Assembly (NCBI RefSeq): GCF_003984625.1 | Contig: NZ_RWKH01000003.1 | Span: 124,001 to 188,000 of the forward strand | Reading direction: 5' to 3' | DNA from: Variovorax sp. DXTD-1 | GTDB taxonomy: Bacteria; Pseudomonadota; Gammaproteobacteria; Burkholderiales; Burkholderiaceae_C | Length of the DNA stretch: 64,000 nt | Part shown: positions 1-10,736 of the stretch, in pieces | Numbering within the stretch: position 1 is the stretch's first letter | Layout of the letters: each line of letters starts with the position of its first letter | The notes under the pieces: model-generated | What the model saw: only the letters and a program-made list of their open reading frames with translations | Databases searched by the model: none | What the model was told of the DNA's origin: nothing | Translations under genes and position numbers: made by a program

Positions 1-2
1 TC

Positions 3-785
3 ATCGTGCTGGCTTCGGCGCCGCAGTCGCCGCAGGTGCAGCGCCTGCTGCGCGCACCCGACATCAAGCTGATGGACTTCGGCCAAGCCGACGCCTATTC
101 GCGGCGCTTTCCCTTTCTTTCGGCCGTGACGCTGCCGCGCGGCGTGGTCGACCTGTCGAAAGACCTTCCGCCCTCGGACGTCACCCTGCTCGCGGCCACC
201 ACCTCGATGCTGTCACGCGAAGAAACGCACTCGGCGCTGCGGCAACTCTTCGCGCAGGCCGCTCAAGGCCTGCACAGCGATGCGGGCTGGTTCAACCGCG
301 CGCGCGACTTTCCGAATACCCGCACCAGCGAACTGCCCGTGAGCCCCGAGGGCGACCGCGCCATCAACGGCACGCCGCCGTTCTGGCAGCGCTACCTGCC
401 GTTCTGGGCCAGCAACCTGATCGAGCGCATGTGGCTGGTGCTTGGCGGCCTCTTGGTGCTGATGCTGCCGCTGAGCCGCGTGGTGCCGCCGCTGTACCAA
501 TTCCGCGTGCGGCGCCGTGTGTTCCGCTGGTATGCGCGGCTGCGCGACATCGAAGCCAAGATCGACGCGCAGCAGGGCGGCCGCGAGGAATTGCTGAGCG
601 AACTCGAGGAACTCGACCGCGTGGTGAACAAGGTGGCCGTGCCGCTTTCCTACGCCGACGAACTCTATGCGCTGCGCAACAACATCCACGCGGTGCAAAA
701 GCGCGTGCAACTGCGCTGGCCGCAGCCGGGCGACTTCGCGCCCCGCACGCCGCCGCCGAAAGCGCCTGCTGCAGAGACCGCTTGA
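3..785 (+). CDS. TAXI-family TRAP solute-binding protein with C-terminal membrane anchor (5' truncated)
   Basis: This is the C-terminal part of a TAXI-type solute-binding protein; the reading frame is open to the left edge, so the true start lies outside the window. The visible part keeps the final lobe of the binding fold, with a DVTLLAATTSML stretch typical of TAXI proteins. A hydrophobic segment follows at about residues 142-162 of the visible part (LVLGGLLVLMLPLS), then a basic stretch (RVRRRVFRWYARLRD) and a charged helix of about 50 residues that may form a coiled coil. Classical TRAP binding proteins are soluble and periplasmic, so the anchor and cytoplasmic-looking tail are a variation. 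No TRAP permease is visible nearby. The family call is good; ligand and partner are unknown. Confidence 0.8.
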   Translation: MVLASAPQSPQVQRLLRAPDIKLMDFGQADAYSRRFPFLSAVTLPRGVVDLSKDLPPSDVTLLAATTSMLSREETHSALRQLFAQAAQGLHSDAGWFNRARDFPNTRTSELPVSPEGDRAINGTPPFWQRYLPFWASNLIERMWLVLGGLLVLMLPLSRVVPPLYQFRVRRRVFRWYARLRDIEAKIDAQQGGREELLSELEELDRVVNKVAVPLSYADELYALRNNIHAVQKRVQLRWPQPGDFAPRTPPPKAPAAETA

Positions 786-791
786 TCGACG

Positions 792-825
792 AAAAAGCGC
801 GCTGCCCCTTGCGGAGCAGCGCGCT
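792..825 (-). terminator. Hairpin terminator between TAXI gene and ettA
   Basis: A perfect 10-bp stem (AGCGCGCTGC and its complement) with a 10-base loop is followed on the minus strand by TTTTC. It could end leftward transcription from ettA, whose stop is about 125 bases upstream. As a simple hairpin it could also end the rightward TAXI transcript. Confidence 0.5.
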
Positions 826-951
826 CTTGTCGAAGCACCCTGAGGTCTCTTCCGGAAACACCGAGGAACCGGCTTGCCGGGCCTCAGGTGTTGCCCCCCC
901 GGGATAGGGGTTGGCGAAGCGACACGAAGTGCGTGAAGACTGGGGGCGAGC

Positions 952-2613
<1,662 letters not shown>

Positions 2614-2911
2614 CTGTGGATAGTTACCTTGGGTAGCGGAAATAGGGGAAAGTGCGGGCGCCCAAAGAAGCTTTCGGACGCGGCAAACCATGGATTATCG
2701 ACTCATGCGACAATAGGCACCGTTGCCGGGTCCAGTTGCCCGCAACACCGGCTCTCTGCCGGGGACGAAGAAAGACCTTTCCAACCCTTTTGCGAGGGCG
2801 GACTTTCCGGCTCCCACCCCTGACCTTCATCTGCCTTGACTGGCTCGGCGTTACCAAAAGACGCCAAGCGGGCCGATGCCACTGCGCCGTGTATGGCGCT
2901 TATTGTTTCCA

Positions 2912-4726
2912 ATGAATTTTGATGAACTGAAGCTGGCTCCCGCCATCTTGAAGGCTGTGCACGAGCACGGTTACGACACCCCCACCCCCATCCAGGCGCA
3001 AGCCATTCCCGCGGTTCTCGATGGCCACGACCTGCTCGGCGGCGCCCAGACCGGCACCGGCAAGACGGCCGCCTTCACCCTGCCGATGCTGCACAAGCTC
3101 AGCACGGGCGCCAGCGCCACCAACAAGTTCGGCGGCATCGGCATTCGTGCGCTGGTGCTCACGCCCACGCGCGAACTCGCGGCCCAGGTCGAAGAGTCGG
3201 TCCGCACCTATGGCAAGTACCTGGAGCTCGACTCCACCGTGATCTTCGGCGGCGTGGGCATGAACCCGCAGATCAGCAAGCTCAAGAAGGGCGTCGACAT
3301 TCTCGTGGCCACCCCCGGCCGCCTGCTCGACCTGCAGCAGCAAGGCATGCTCGACCTGAGCCAGGTCCAGATGCTGATCCTCGATGAAGCCGACCGCATG
3401 CTCGACATGGGCTTCATCCACGACGTGAAGAAAATCCTCGCCCTGGTGCCCCGGGAAAAGCAGAGCCTGCTGTTTTCGGCCACCTTCAGCGACGAAATCC
3501 GCGATCTGGCCGCCACGCTGCTCAAGAACCCGCAAAGCATCCAGGTCACGCCGCGCAACACCACCGTGCAGCGCATCACCCAGGTGATTCACCCGGTGGG
3601 CCGCGGCAAGAAGAAGGCGCTGCTCGCGCACATCATCAACGAGAACAAGTGGAGCCAGGTGCTCGTGTTCACGCGCACCAAGTTCGGCGCCAACAGCGTG
3701 GCCGAGTTCCTGACCAAGAACGGCATCCAGGCGATGGCGCTGCACGGCAACAAGAGCCAGAGCGCACGCACGCAGGCGCTGGCCGGCTTCAAGAGCGGCG
3801 ACATCCGCGCGCTGGTGGCCACCGACATCGCCGCCCGCGGCATCGACATCGACGAGCTGCCGCACGTCGTCAACTACGAAATCCCGAACGTCAGCGAAGA
3901 CTACGTGCACCGCATCGGCCGCACCGGCCGCGCCGGTTCGAGCGGCGAGGCCGTGAGCTTTGTCTGTCTGGACGAAGAAGGCTTCATGCAGGAAATCGAA
4001 CGCTTCACCAAGCAGACGATTCCGGTGCAGTTCATCGAAGGCTTCGGCCCTGAAGACGGCGAACGCGCCGAGCCCATCGCCATGGGCCGCCAGACGATCT
4101 GGGGCGGCGCAGGCCGTCCGCCGAGCCGCGACGTGATGCAGGCGGCCGCCAAGGCTGCCCGCACCGAAATGCTGCAACGCATTCGCGAGAACAAGGCCGG
4201 CCAGGGTGGCGGCGAACGCGCCGGTGGCGGTGGCGGCAACGGAGGCGGTCAACGCCGTGGCGGCGGCCAAGGTGGCGGCGGTCAAGGCCGCAACGCCAAT
4301 GGCGGCGGTGGCCAAGGCCAAGGCCCGCGCGGCCAGGGCGCTCGTCCGGCACAAGGCCGCGGACCGCAAGGCCCGGCGCGCGCACCGCACCATGCGCCCC
4401 AGCATCATCAACAGCAGAATCATCTGCCGCATGACGAGCGCCAACCGCGCCATCACGGCAACAGCCACAGCCCGACGCAAGCCAACCAGGTTGCGCACCT
4501 GCGCGCCGAAGCGGTCGCGGGCGGCGACGGCCAGCCTGATCCGTTGCGCACGAGCGTCGACCACATGGGCGGCGGACGCGGTCGCGGCCGTCCGGGCGGC
4601 GGCGGTGGTGGCTACGGCGGCAACCGTTCGGGCGGCGGTGGTCGCTCGGGTGGCGGCGGTGGCTACGGCGGTGGCGGTGGCAACCGTTCCGGTGGCGGCG
4701 GCGGTGGGCGTTCGTTCGGCCGTTAA
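2912..4726 (+). CDS. rhlE: DEAD-box ATP-dependent RNA helicase RhlE with Gly/Arg/His-rich tail
   Basis: This is an RNA helicase that remodels structured RNA in ribosome assembly, RNA decay and cold adaptation. Motifs run in order: the Q-motif region [10 protein letters not shown], Walker A AQTGTGKT (residues 45-52), [12 protein letters not shown] within [12 protein letters not shown] in LFSATF, and [10 protein letters not shown]. The core ends near residue 430. About 170 residues of low-complexity tail follow: Gly-rich repeats with Arg, a His/Gln-rich patch ([12 protein letters not shown]), then further [14 protein letters not shown] repeats. The start was placed at [10 protein letters not shown], the conserved RhlE N terminus, not the ATG 36 bases upstream. 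A strong terminator follows. The 5' region of about 300 bases shared with ettA shows no convincing promoter to me. Confidence 0.95.
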   Translation: MNFDELKLAPAILKAVHEHGYDTPTPIQAQAIPAVLDGHDLLGGAQTGTGKTAAFTLPMLHKLSTGASATNKFGGIGIRALVLTPTRELAAQVEESVRTYGKYLELDSTVIFGGVGMNPQISKLKKGVDILVATPGRLLDLQQQGMLDLSQVQMLILDEADRMLDMGFIHDVKKILALVPREKQSLLFSATFSDEIRDLAATLLKNPQSIQVTPRNTTVQRITQVIHPVGRGKKKALLAHIINENKWSQVLVFTRTKFGANSVAEFLTKNGIQAMALHGNKSQSARTQALAGFKSGDIRALVATDIAARGIDIDELPHVVNYEIPNVSEDYVHRIGRTGRAGSSGEAVSFVCLDEEGFMQEIERFTKQTIPVQFIEGFGPEDGERAEPIAMGRQTIWGGAGRPPSRDVMQAAAKAARTEMLQRIRENKAGQGGGERAGGGGGNGGGQRRGGGQGGGGQGRNANGGGGQGQGPRGQGARPAQGRGPQGPARAPHHAPQHHQQQNHLPHDERQPRHHGNSHSPTQANQVAHLRAEAVAGGDGQPDPLRTSVDHMGGGRGRGRPGGGGGGYGGNRSGGGGRSGGGGGYGGGGGNRSGGGGGGRSFGR

Positions 4727-4764
4727 GCGGAACCGCGGGTAGAACACCTACCCCGCAATTGAAC

Positions 4765-4792
4765 AAGGGCACCGAGGTGCCCTTTGTTTTTT
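4765..4792 (+). terminator. Rho-independent terminator of rhlE
   Basis: The stem AAGGGCACC/GGTGCCCTT is followed by TGTTTTTT on the plus strand. It lies about 40 bases after the rhlE stop, in the gap before the convergent lipoprotein gene. Confidence 0.85.
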
Positions 4793-4803
4793 CCGAGACC
4801 GCC

Positions 4804-5235
4804 TCAGAGCTTCCCACTGTCCGCGGGGTTGTGCACGATCTGGATCAGCACGTCGGGCGTGTACGACTTGGTGCGCGAGATCTCGGCGATTTCCCCACCT
4901 GCGGTGCCGGCGAAGACCAGCACGCCCTGCCCCTTGTAGGCCAGGTAGTGACGCCACCGGTCTGTTCCGTTGTAGGTGGGGATCCAGGCCTTGCCTGTGT
5001 TCCTGACGGTTTCGGCGTTGGGTTTGCCCGCGATCTTGATGACTTCCGCGTAGCTCATGCTGGGCCGAAGCTGCGCAAACGCAGTGCCGGGCACCGGCTG
5101 GCCGACCACGGTGCGCTCCTCGTCTTCCTGCGCGGCAACGAGCGCGCGCCGGCCAGGCTCGTACAAAGGGGCAGACTGGCACGCGGCGAGTGCAGCGCAC
5201 GCCAGCAAGACAGCACAGGTCGATCGAATCGTCAT
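4804..5235 (-). CDS. Small outer-membrane lipoprotein, BamE/SmpA-like
   Basis: This is a predicted lipoprotein of 143 residues. The N terminus has a short hydrophobic signal and a lipobox LAAC with the lipidated Cys at residue 19. The mature part carries QLRPSMSYAEVIKIAGKPN, which resembles the start of BamE/SmpA-like folds (turn, helix, then a conserved G-x-P), followed by beta-rich sequence with aromatic residues (DRWRHYLAYKGQGVLVF). It faces rhlE tail-to-tail and stands alone as a transcription unit. The specific partner is unknown. It may be a general envelope lipoprotein that shares only the fold with BamE. Confidence 0.65.
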   Translation of the reverse strand: MTIRSTCAVLLACAALAACQSAPLYEPGRRALVAAQEDEERTVVGQPVPGTAFAQLRPSMSYAEVIKIAGKPNAETVRNTGKAWIPTYNGTDRWRHYLAYKGQGVLVFAGTAGGEIAEISRTKSYTPDVLIQIVHNPADSGKL

Positions 5236-5426
5236 CTTCTATTTCCTCCCGTTGGGCATTTGGCGCGGAGCATGGGTCTGCGCGAGTGCGGACTCAAAAG
5301 GCCGCAGCATTGAATTGTCGTTTTACAAGTCCCGACATAAACGTCGTCAGAACACAAATTCAGCACATTCCTCGCGCCTTTGTCAGCGACGCAACAAAGC
5401 CGCACCGGCCGCCTCTTCGCCCATTA

Positions 5427-5439
5427 ATACCAAAGGTAT
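5427..5439. promoter_or_regulatory. 13-bp palindrome upstream of the exonuclease-family gene
   Basis: ATACC-AAA-GGTAT is a perfect inverted repeat about 40 bases before the next ATG. It sits where an operator would lie, but short palindromes of this size also arise by chance. Confidence 0.25.
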
Positions 5440-5479
5440 CGCTCCGTCCGCCACGACGGGCGGACACAATCGCGGGGCC

Positions 5480-6493
5480 ATGCAATACATCCCGCCCAAC
5501 TACGCCACGCTCTTTGTCGCCACGTGCAACCTGCTGAATCTCGCGAACCCGCATCGGGTGTTCTACGAGAACCAGGATGCCTACGACGAGCGTGAATACG
5601 AACGCAAGATCGGCTGGATCGGCGAGCGCTTTCATGCGCTCAACGCCGATGTGCTCGCGGTGCAGGAGGTCTGGGACGAGAGCGCGCTGAAGGCCGCCAT
5701 TGCGCGCAGCGGCTTGCGCTATGACTTCGTCTCGGTACCCGGCGCCGAGAACACGCCGCCGCACGACGGTGCGCAAGGCACGCCGCGGGTCGGCATTGCC
5801 ACGCGGCTGCACGTGGACCACGCCCAGTCTTTTGTCGGCTTTCCGCCGGGCTTCGGCGTCGACGTGCCGGGCCTGGGCCCGCACACGCGCTTCGAGCGAC
5901 CGCCCTTTCTGGTCACGCTGCGCATGAAGCACGGGCAACAGGTGCATGTGCTGACGGTGCACCTGAAGTCCAAGCGCCCGAAATTCCTTCAAGACGCGCA
6001 AGGCAATCACCTGGAAGACCGAGAGGACCGCAAGGTGGGCGCGATGGCTTCGCTGCGCTCTCTGGTCATGCGGGGGGTCGAGGCCGCCGCCCTGCGCTGC
6101 ATCGTGATCGATCTGCTGCAAGGGACGGACACGCCGCTGGTGGTGATGGGCGACTTCAACGACGAGCCGCACAGCGTGACCACGCAACTGGTGGCCGCCA
6201 CTTCCGACGTGGCCTACGACAAGGCCGCGCGCGACGTGGCGCTCTTCAACGCCTACGAGATGCAGGGCGAGTCGGCGCTCAAGAAAGACGTGGCCTATTC
6301 GCACATCCACCAGGGCTTTCCGGCGGTGCTCGACCAGATCTTCGTGAGCGAGGAGTTCGTTGCGGCCAGCCGGCGCAGCCTGGGCGACGTGCGCCGGGTC
6401 GATTATTTCAACGATCACCTCCACGAAGGGCGCGACCGCTCGCGCTCGGACCACGGCTTTGTGCGTGCGCTGCTGAGGCTGCGCACCGACTGA
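5480..6493 (+). CDS. Endonuclease/exonuclease/phosphatase (DNase I-like) family protein
   Basis: This protein of 337 residues has the DNase I-like fold of metal-dependent phosphodiesterases. Motifs in order: VATCNLLNL at the N terminus, the metal-binding Glu in LAVQEVWD, GDFNDEPHS in the second half, and the catalytic end SDHGFV. These match the catalytic pattern of the superfamily, so an active nuclease or phosphodiesterase is likely. The substrate cannot be told (DNA, RNA, phospholipid or inositol phosphate are all possible in this fold). No signal peptide is visible, which suggests the cytoplasm. The start was chosen at MQYIPPNYATLF, just before the first conserved strand; longer in-frame starts add unrelated sequence. 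It runs convergent with the dehydratase gene, 25 bases apart. Confidence 0.85.
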   Translation: MQYIPPNYATLFVATCNLLNLANPHRVFYENQDAYDEREYERKIGWIGERFHALNADVLAVQEVWDESALKAAIARSGLRYDFVSVPGAENTPPHDGAQGTPRVGIATRLHVDHAQSFVGFPPGFGVDVPGLGPHTRFERPPFLVTLRMKHGQQVHVLTVHLKSKRPKFLQDAQGNHLEDREDRKVGAMASLRSLVMRGVEAAALRCIVIDLLQGTDTPLVVMGDFNDEPHSVTTQLVAATSDVAYDKAARDVALFNAYEMQGESALKKDVAYSHIHQGFPAVLDQIFVSEEFVAASRRSLGDVRRVDYFNDHLHEGRDRSRSDHGFVRALLRLRTD

Positions 6494-6518
6494 ACGCAAT
6501 CGGCCAACGAAGCAAAGC

Positions 6519-7715
6519 TCAGAGCTTCGAAACCCGCACCATCGCGTCGGCCCGCTTGTGCAGGTCGGGCAGCAGCTCGAGGCCGAGCCCGGGATTGTCG
6601 TTCAGGCTGATCATGCCGTTCTCGACCTTCGGCAGCTCGGTGACGAGTTCCTTGTACCAGCCGGTGAAGAAGGCGCGCACGCTCTCCTGGATGAGCGCGT
6701 TGGGCGCATGCAGGCTCAGGTGCGTCGACGCAGCCCACACTACGGGGCCGGTGCAGTCGTGCGGTGCCACCGGCAGTTGCCAGGCATCGGCCATGGCGGC
6801 GATCTTGCGTGCTTCGGTAAGGCCGCCGCACCAGCTCAGGTCGAGCATGGCCACGCCGGCCACGCCGGTCTGCAGGTAGTCCTTGAAGCCCCACTTGTAG
6901 CTGAGCGTCTCGCTGGCGCAGATGAGCGCATCGCAATCCTTCGCGTACTGCTTGAGCAGGTCGAGGCTGTCCATGCGGATGGCGTCTTCGTGCCAGAAGG
7001 TGTCGAACTCCTTCAGCGCGCGGGCGATTTTTTGCGCCATGGGCAGGCGCCACAGGCTGTGGAACTCGACCATGATGTCCATCTTGCTGCCGACGGCCTT
7101 GCGGATCTTGCGAAACGGCTCCAAGGCGGTGTCGAGATCGGCATTGCTGATGTACTGGCCGTGGCTCTTTTCCGCAGCGGGGTCGAACGGCCAGATCTTC
7201 ATGGCCGTGATGCCTTCGGACAGCAGCGATTCGGCCAGCTCGTCGGCATGGTACAGAAAGCCCTGCAGGTCTTCGTAGGGGCCGTTGTTGTTGGACAGGC
7301 CCCAGTTGGAGCTGGTCTGGTTGGTCGCGCTGCGAATGTATTGATAGCCGGCGCAGGTGTTGTAGATGCGGATCGCGTCCCGGCTCTTGCCGCCCAGGGC
7401 GGTGTGCACCGGCATGTTGGCGGCCTTGCCGAACAAATCCCACAGCGCAATATCGACGGCCGAGTTGCCGCGCGTTTCCACGCCCGACCCGCGCCAGCCC
7501 AGATAGCCGGTGATGTCGCGGTTGCGCGCCTCGATCTGCAGCGGGTCGGTGCCGAGCAGCTTCAGCGCCGCCCATTCATGCAGATAGGCTTCGACCGCCT
7601 CCGCGCCCATGAAGGTTTCGCCGAGGCCGACCAGGCCCTCGTCGGTGTGCAGGCGCACCCACAGGATGTTGGGAAACTCGCCAAGGCGGATGGTTTCGAC
7701 TTCGGTGATCTTCAA
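6519..7715 (-). CDS. Enolase-superfamily sugar-acid dehydratase (mandelate racemase/muconate lactonizing type)
   Basis: This is a probable aldonate dehydratase that makes a 2-keto-3-deoxy sugar acid. In the 398-residue form the metal ligands are readable as E217 (EFHS, with H219 as likely acid catalyst), E243 (WHEDAI) and E269 (ASETLS), with the base H319 (APHDCTGP). The x-F-H and HxxxGP layout recalls galactonate/gluconate-type dehydratases, with Glu in place of the usual first Asp. The start is a TTG: GGAG lies 9 bases upstream, and the protein then begins MKITEVETIRL as family members do. A GTG 15 bases earlier has no ribosome-binding site. The gene is last in the leftward TRAP unit, after a terminator hairpin. 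The exact substrate is unknown. Confidence 0.85.
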   Translation of the reverse strand: MKITEVETIRLGEFPNILWVRLHTDEGLVGLGETFMGAEAVEAYLHEWAALKLLGTDPLQIEARNRDITGYLGWRGSGVETRGNSAVDIALWDLFGKAANMPVHTALGGKSRDAIRIYNTCAGYQYIRSATNQTSSNWGLSNNNGPYEDLQGFLYHADELAESLLSEGITAMKIWPFDPAAEKSHGQYISNADLDTALEPFRKIRKAVGSKMDIMVEFHSLWRLPMAQKIARALKEFDTFWHEDAIRMDSLDLLKQYAKDCDALICASETLSYKWGFKDYLQTGVAGVAMLDLSWCGGLTEARKIAAMADAWQLPVAPHDCTGPVVWAASTHLSLHAPNALIQESVRAFFTGWYKELVTELPKVENGMISLNDNPGLGLELLPDLHKRADAMVRVSKL

Positions 7716-7730
7716 TTTTTGAAACTCCAC

Positions 7731-7766
7731 AAAAAAAGGGCCGCGGCAGCTTGCGCTGCGCGGCCC
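7731..7766 (-). terminator. Strong hairpin terminator after the TRAP binding-protein gene
   Basis: On the minus strand a GC stem of 12-13 bp with one bulge is closed by a GCAA tetraloop and followed by seven T. It lies 21 bases after the dctP-type stop, and its T run ends 15 bases before the TTG start of the dehydratase gene. It should therefore end or attenuate transcription inside the operon. Confidence 0.85.
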
Positions 7767-7787
7767 CGATACCACGTCAGGAATCGA

Positions 7788-8798
7788 TCAGCCGCCGCGC
7801 GCCTTCTTCAGCGCGTCGGTCACCACGCCTACGGCTTCGGCGCCGATGTTGGGCACGTTCTTGTCGTACACGGGCTTCACCTTGTCGAGCATGCGCTTCT
7901 GCTCGGCCGGCGACACGTCGTTCACCGTCATGGTCTTGCGCAGGTTGGCGAGCGCCTTCTCGTTGAGCGCACGATTGGCTTCGCGCTGGACCTTCTGGCC
8001 TTCTTTGGCGGCTTCGCGCAGGACGGCCTGCTCTTGCGGGTTGAGCTGGTCCCACAGCTTCTTGCTGTAGAGGATGAGGAACGGCGTGTAGGCATGGCGC
8101 GTCACGCTCAGGTACTTCTGCACTTCGCTGAACTTCGAGGTCTCGATGGTCACGAAGGGATTTTCCTGGCCGTCGATGGTGCGGGTTTCAAGTGCGGTGA
8201 ACACTTCGCCGAAAGCCATGGGCACGGCATTGGCCCCCAGGGTCTTGAACGAGTCCAGGAAGATGTTGTTCTGCATCACGCGCAGCTTCACGCCTTCGAA
8301 GTCCTCGGGCTTGGCCACAGGCTTCTTGCTGTTGGTCAGGTTGCGGAAGCCGTTCTCCCAGTAGGCCAGGTTCACAAGGCCCGCGGCTTCGAGCTTCTTG
8401 TTGAAGTATTCACCGGCGGGGCCGTCGAGCACTGCATCGGCTTCCTTCTCGTTGGCGAACAGGAACGGCAGGTCGAACGCGCCGAGCTCCTTCACGATGC
8501 CGACCAGCGGCGAGCTGGAGGTGCACACCATCTCTTGCGTACCGGCACGAAGCGCCTGCGTGGCCGGCAGGTCGCCGCCCGCGGCGCCGCCCCAGAAGGC
8601 GACGATCTTCATCTTGCCGCCGGTCTTGGCGGCCAGCACCTCTTGCATCTTCTTGACGCCCACGCCCACCGGGTGGTCTTCGTTCACCCCATTGGTGAAC
8701 TTGATGGTGCGCTCGGCAAATTGCGCAATGGCACCGGTCGATGCCATCAGGCCGCCGGCCACGAGGGCGGCGGTCATCAGGGTTCTGCGGAACAACAT
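7788..8798 (-). CDS. TRAP transporter solute-binding subunit, DctP family
   Basis: This is the periplasmic binding protein of a tripartite ATP-independent importer. It has 336 residues with a signal peptide ending near ATGAIAQ. The mature fold is DctP-like: TIKFTNGVNEDHPVGVG at the N terminus, and a conserved Arg in GVKLRVMQNN that in this family binds the substrate carboxylate. The ATG is preceded by AAGGAG at 7 bases. It is the third TRAP gene of the unit dctQ-dctM-dctP and is followed directly by a strong terminator. The neighbours point to a sugar acid (aldonate or similar) as ligand; that is inference from context. Confidence 0.92.
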   Translation of the reverse strand: MLFRRTLMTAALVAGGLMASTGAIAQFAERTIKFTNGVNEDHPVGVGVKKMQEVLAAKTGGKMKIVAFWGGAAGGDLPATQALRAGTQEMVCTSSSPLVGIVKELGAFDLPFLFANEKEADAVLDGPAGEYFNKKLEAAGLVNLAYWENGFRNLTNSKKPVAKPEDFEGVKLRVMQNNIFLDSFKTLGANAVPMAFGEVFTALETRTIDGQENPFVTIETSKFSEVQKYLSVTRHAYTPFLILYSKKLWDQLNPQEQAVLREAAKEGQKVQREANRALNEKALANLRKTMTVNDVSPAEQKRMLDKVKPVYDKNVPNIGAEAVGVVTDALKKARGG

Positions 8799-8845
8799 GG
8801 TTTGTCTCCTTCGATTGAGGTTGAATGAACTGACGAAAAAAGCAA

Positions 8846-10147
8846 CTAGCGACCCATCCACCACTGGAGCGGAACGGTCACGATCTGAGGGAAGAACACC
8901 AGCGTGAACAACACGACCAGGTGAGCGATGAAGAACGGCATCACGCCCTTGAAAGCGTCGTCCATCGAGATGCGCGCAACGCCGCTCACCACGTTGAGCA
9001 CCGTGCCCACGGGCGGCGTGATGAGGCCGATGGCGTTGTTCATGATGAACAGCACGCCGAAGTACACCGGGTCGATGCCGGCCTTGAGCACCACCGGCAT
9101 CAGCACGGGCGTAAGAATCAGCACGGTGGGCGTGAAGTCGAGCGCGGTGCCCACGATGACGATGAGCACCATCATCACGAACATCAGCAGGATCTTGTTG
9201 TCGAGGAACGGCTCGAGCAGCGACACCACTTCGCCCGGGATGTTGGCTACCGTAATGAGCCAGGCGCTCACCATGGCGGCCGCCACGAGGAACATCACCA
9301 CGGCGGTCGTCTTGCCGGCCGCCAGCGTGAGCCGGTACAGGTCCTTGAACTTCAGCTCGCCGTAGACGAAAAGGCCGACGATCAGCGAGTAGACCGCCGC
9401 CACCACGGCCGCTTCGGTCGGCGTGAAGATGCCGAACTTCATGCCGCCGATGATGATGAGGGGCAGCGCCAGCGCAAGGCTTCCCTGTGCCGTGACCTTG
9501 AGCCGCTCGCCCCAGCCGACGCGCGGCGCGGACTTCACGTTCTCCTTCTTGGCGACGATCCACCAGGCGATGCCCACTGCCACGCCCATCAGGATGCCGG
9601 GCACGATGCCGGCCAGGAACAGCTTGGTGATCGACACGTTGCCGGCCACGCCGAACACGATGAGACCGATCGACGGCGGAATGACCGGCGCAATGATGCC
9701 GCCCGCGGCAATCAGGCCGGCCGAGCGATCGAGCCGGTACCCGGCGGCCTTCATCATGGGAATCAGCAGTGCGGCCAGCGCGGCCGTATCGGCCACGGCC
9801 GAGCCCGACAGCGACGCCATGATGATGGCCGCCAGCACCGCCACGTAGCCCATGCCGCCCCGGTAATGGCCCACCCAAGCCATCGCGAGGTTGACGATGC
9901 GGCGGCTCAGCCCCCCGGCATTCATGAATTCACCCGCCAGAAGGAAGAACGGCACGGCAAGCAGCGGAAAGTTGTCGGCGCCGTCGACAAAGCGCTGCGC
10001 AATGATCTGGCTGTCGAACGCCGGCAGGCCACCGGTGTAGGCCAGCCAGCCCATCAGCGACACGCCGCACACCAGCAGCGAATACGAAATTGGAATGCCC
10101 AGCGCCATGGCACCAAGCAGCGACACGATGAAGATGGTGACTGTCAT
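8846..10147 (-). CDS. TRAP transporter large permease subunit, DctM family
   Basis: This is the ion-coupled membrane subunit of the TRAP importer. At 433 residues with about 12 strongly hydrophobic segments it matches DctM. Characteristic stretches include FFLLAGEFMNAGGLSRRIV near residue 70 and IITPPVGT-like LITPPVGTVLNVV in the C-terminal half. Its ATG overlaps the stop of the small permease gene (ATGA), so the two are translationally coupled. It works with the DctQ- and DctP-type proteins on either side. Confidence 0.95.
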   Translation of the reverse strand: MTVTIFIVSLLGAMALGIPISYSLLVCGVSLMGWLAYTGGLPAFDSQIIAQRFVDGADNFPLLAVPFFLLAGEFMNAGGLSRRIVNLAMAWVGHYRGGMGYVAVLAAIIMASLSGSAVADTAALAALLIPMMKAAGYRLDRSAGLIAAGGIIAPVIPPSIGLIVFGVAGNVSITKLFLAGIVPGILMGVAVGIAWWIVAKKENVKSAPRVGWGERLKVTAQGSLALALPLIIIGGMKFGIFTPTEAAVVAAVYSLIVGLFVYGELKFKDLYRLTLAAGKTTAVVMFLVAAAMVSAWLITVANIPGEVVSLLEPFLDNKILLMFVMMVLIVIVGTALDFTPTVLILTPVLMPVVLKAGIDPVYFGVLFIMNNAIGLITPPVGTVLNVVSGVARISMDDAFKGVMPFFIAHLVVLFTLVFFPQIVTVPLQWWMGR

Positions 10148-10689
10148 TGCGCCACCTTGCCGTGTGCAGCCACTTCGAGCACCTGCTCTTCAGATTCCAT
10201 GACCTGGATCAGCTCCTGCTCAGAGACCCTTCCGCGGAACAGCCGCCACAGCTTTTCGATATTGAAGATGCCCATGACCACGGCAACCACGTAGCCGATG
10301 CCGTAGATCCAGATCATCGAAATGCCGACCACGGGGGATATGTTGGTGACCTGCAGTTCGTGCATTTCGTAAGTGCCCATGAGGAACAGCACGTTGCAGA
10401 ACAGCATGAGCGACTGGCTCATGAAGAAGCAGAACTTCTTGCCGCCCAGCGGCAGGCGCTTGATGAGCGTGTCGACACCCAGGTGCGCGCCTTCGCGCAT
10501 TGCCACCATGGCACCGATGTAGGTGAGCCAGATGAAGCAATAGCGCGACATTTCGTCGGACACGGAAATGCCCGAGTTGAAGCCGTACCGCAAGATCACG
10601 TTGCCGAACACCATGATGACCATGGCCACCATGCACACCACCACAAGGAATTCCAGCACGCGGAAAAACCCGTCGATCACTCTATTCAT
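10144..10689 (-). CDS. TRAP transporter small permease subunit, DctQ family
   Basis: This protein of 181 residues has four transmembrane segments, the layout of DctQ small subunits that pair with DctM in the inner membrane. The segment around SVSDEMSRYCFIWLTYIGA (first loop and second helix) is typical of the family. It is the first structural gene of the TRAP unit and lies 47 bases after the GntR-type regulator, so the two are probably cotranscribed. Its stop overlaps the dctM start. Confidence 0.93.
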   Translation of the reverse strand: MNRVIDGFFRVLEFLVVVCMVAMVIMVFGNVILRYGFNSGISVSDEMSRYCFIWLTYIGAMVAMREGAHLGVDTLIKRLPLGGKKFCFFMSQSLMLFCNVLFLMGTYEMHELQVTNISPVVGISMIWIYGIGYVVAVVMGIFNIEKLWRLFRGRVSEQELIQVMESEEQVLEVAAHGKVAQ

Positions 10690-10736
10690 AGCCCATCTCC
10701 TGTCACTTCTGCTGTTGTTATGAAATTTATCGCCCG

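Noticed and set aside
4570..4726. Repeated GGCGGCGGTGGT units, possible CRISPR or satellite repeat
   Set aside because: They are codon-level repeats encoding the Gly/Arg tail of RhlE; there are no spacers of constant length.
2900..4747. Long open frame antisense to rhlE
   Set aside because: Ala/Arg/His-rich translation without domains; it mirrors the codon pattern of the GC-rich sense gene.
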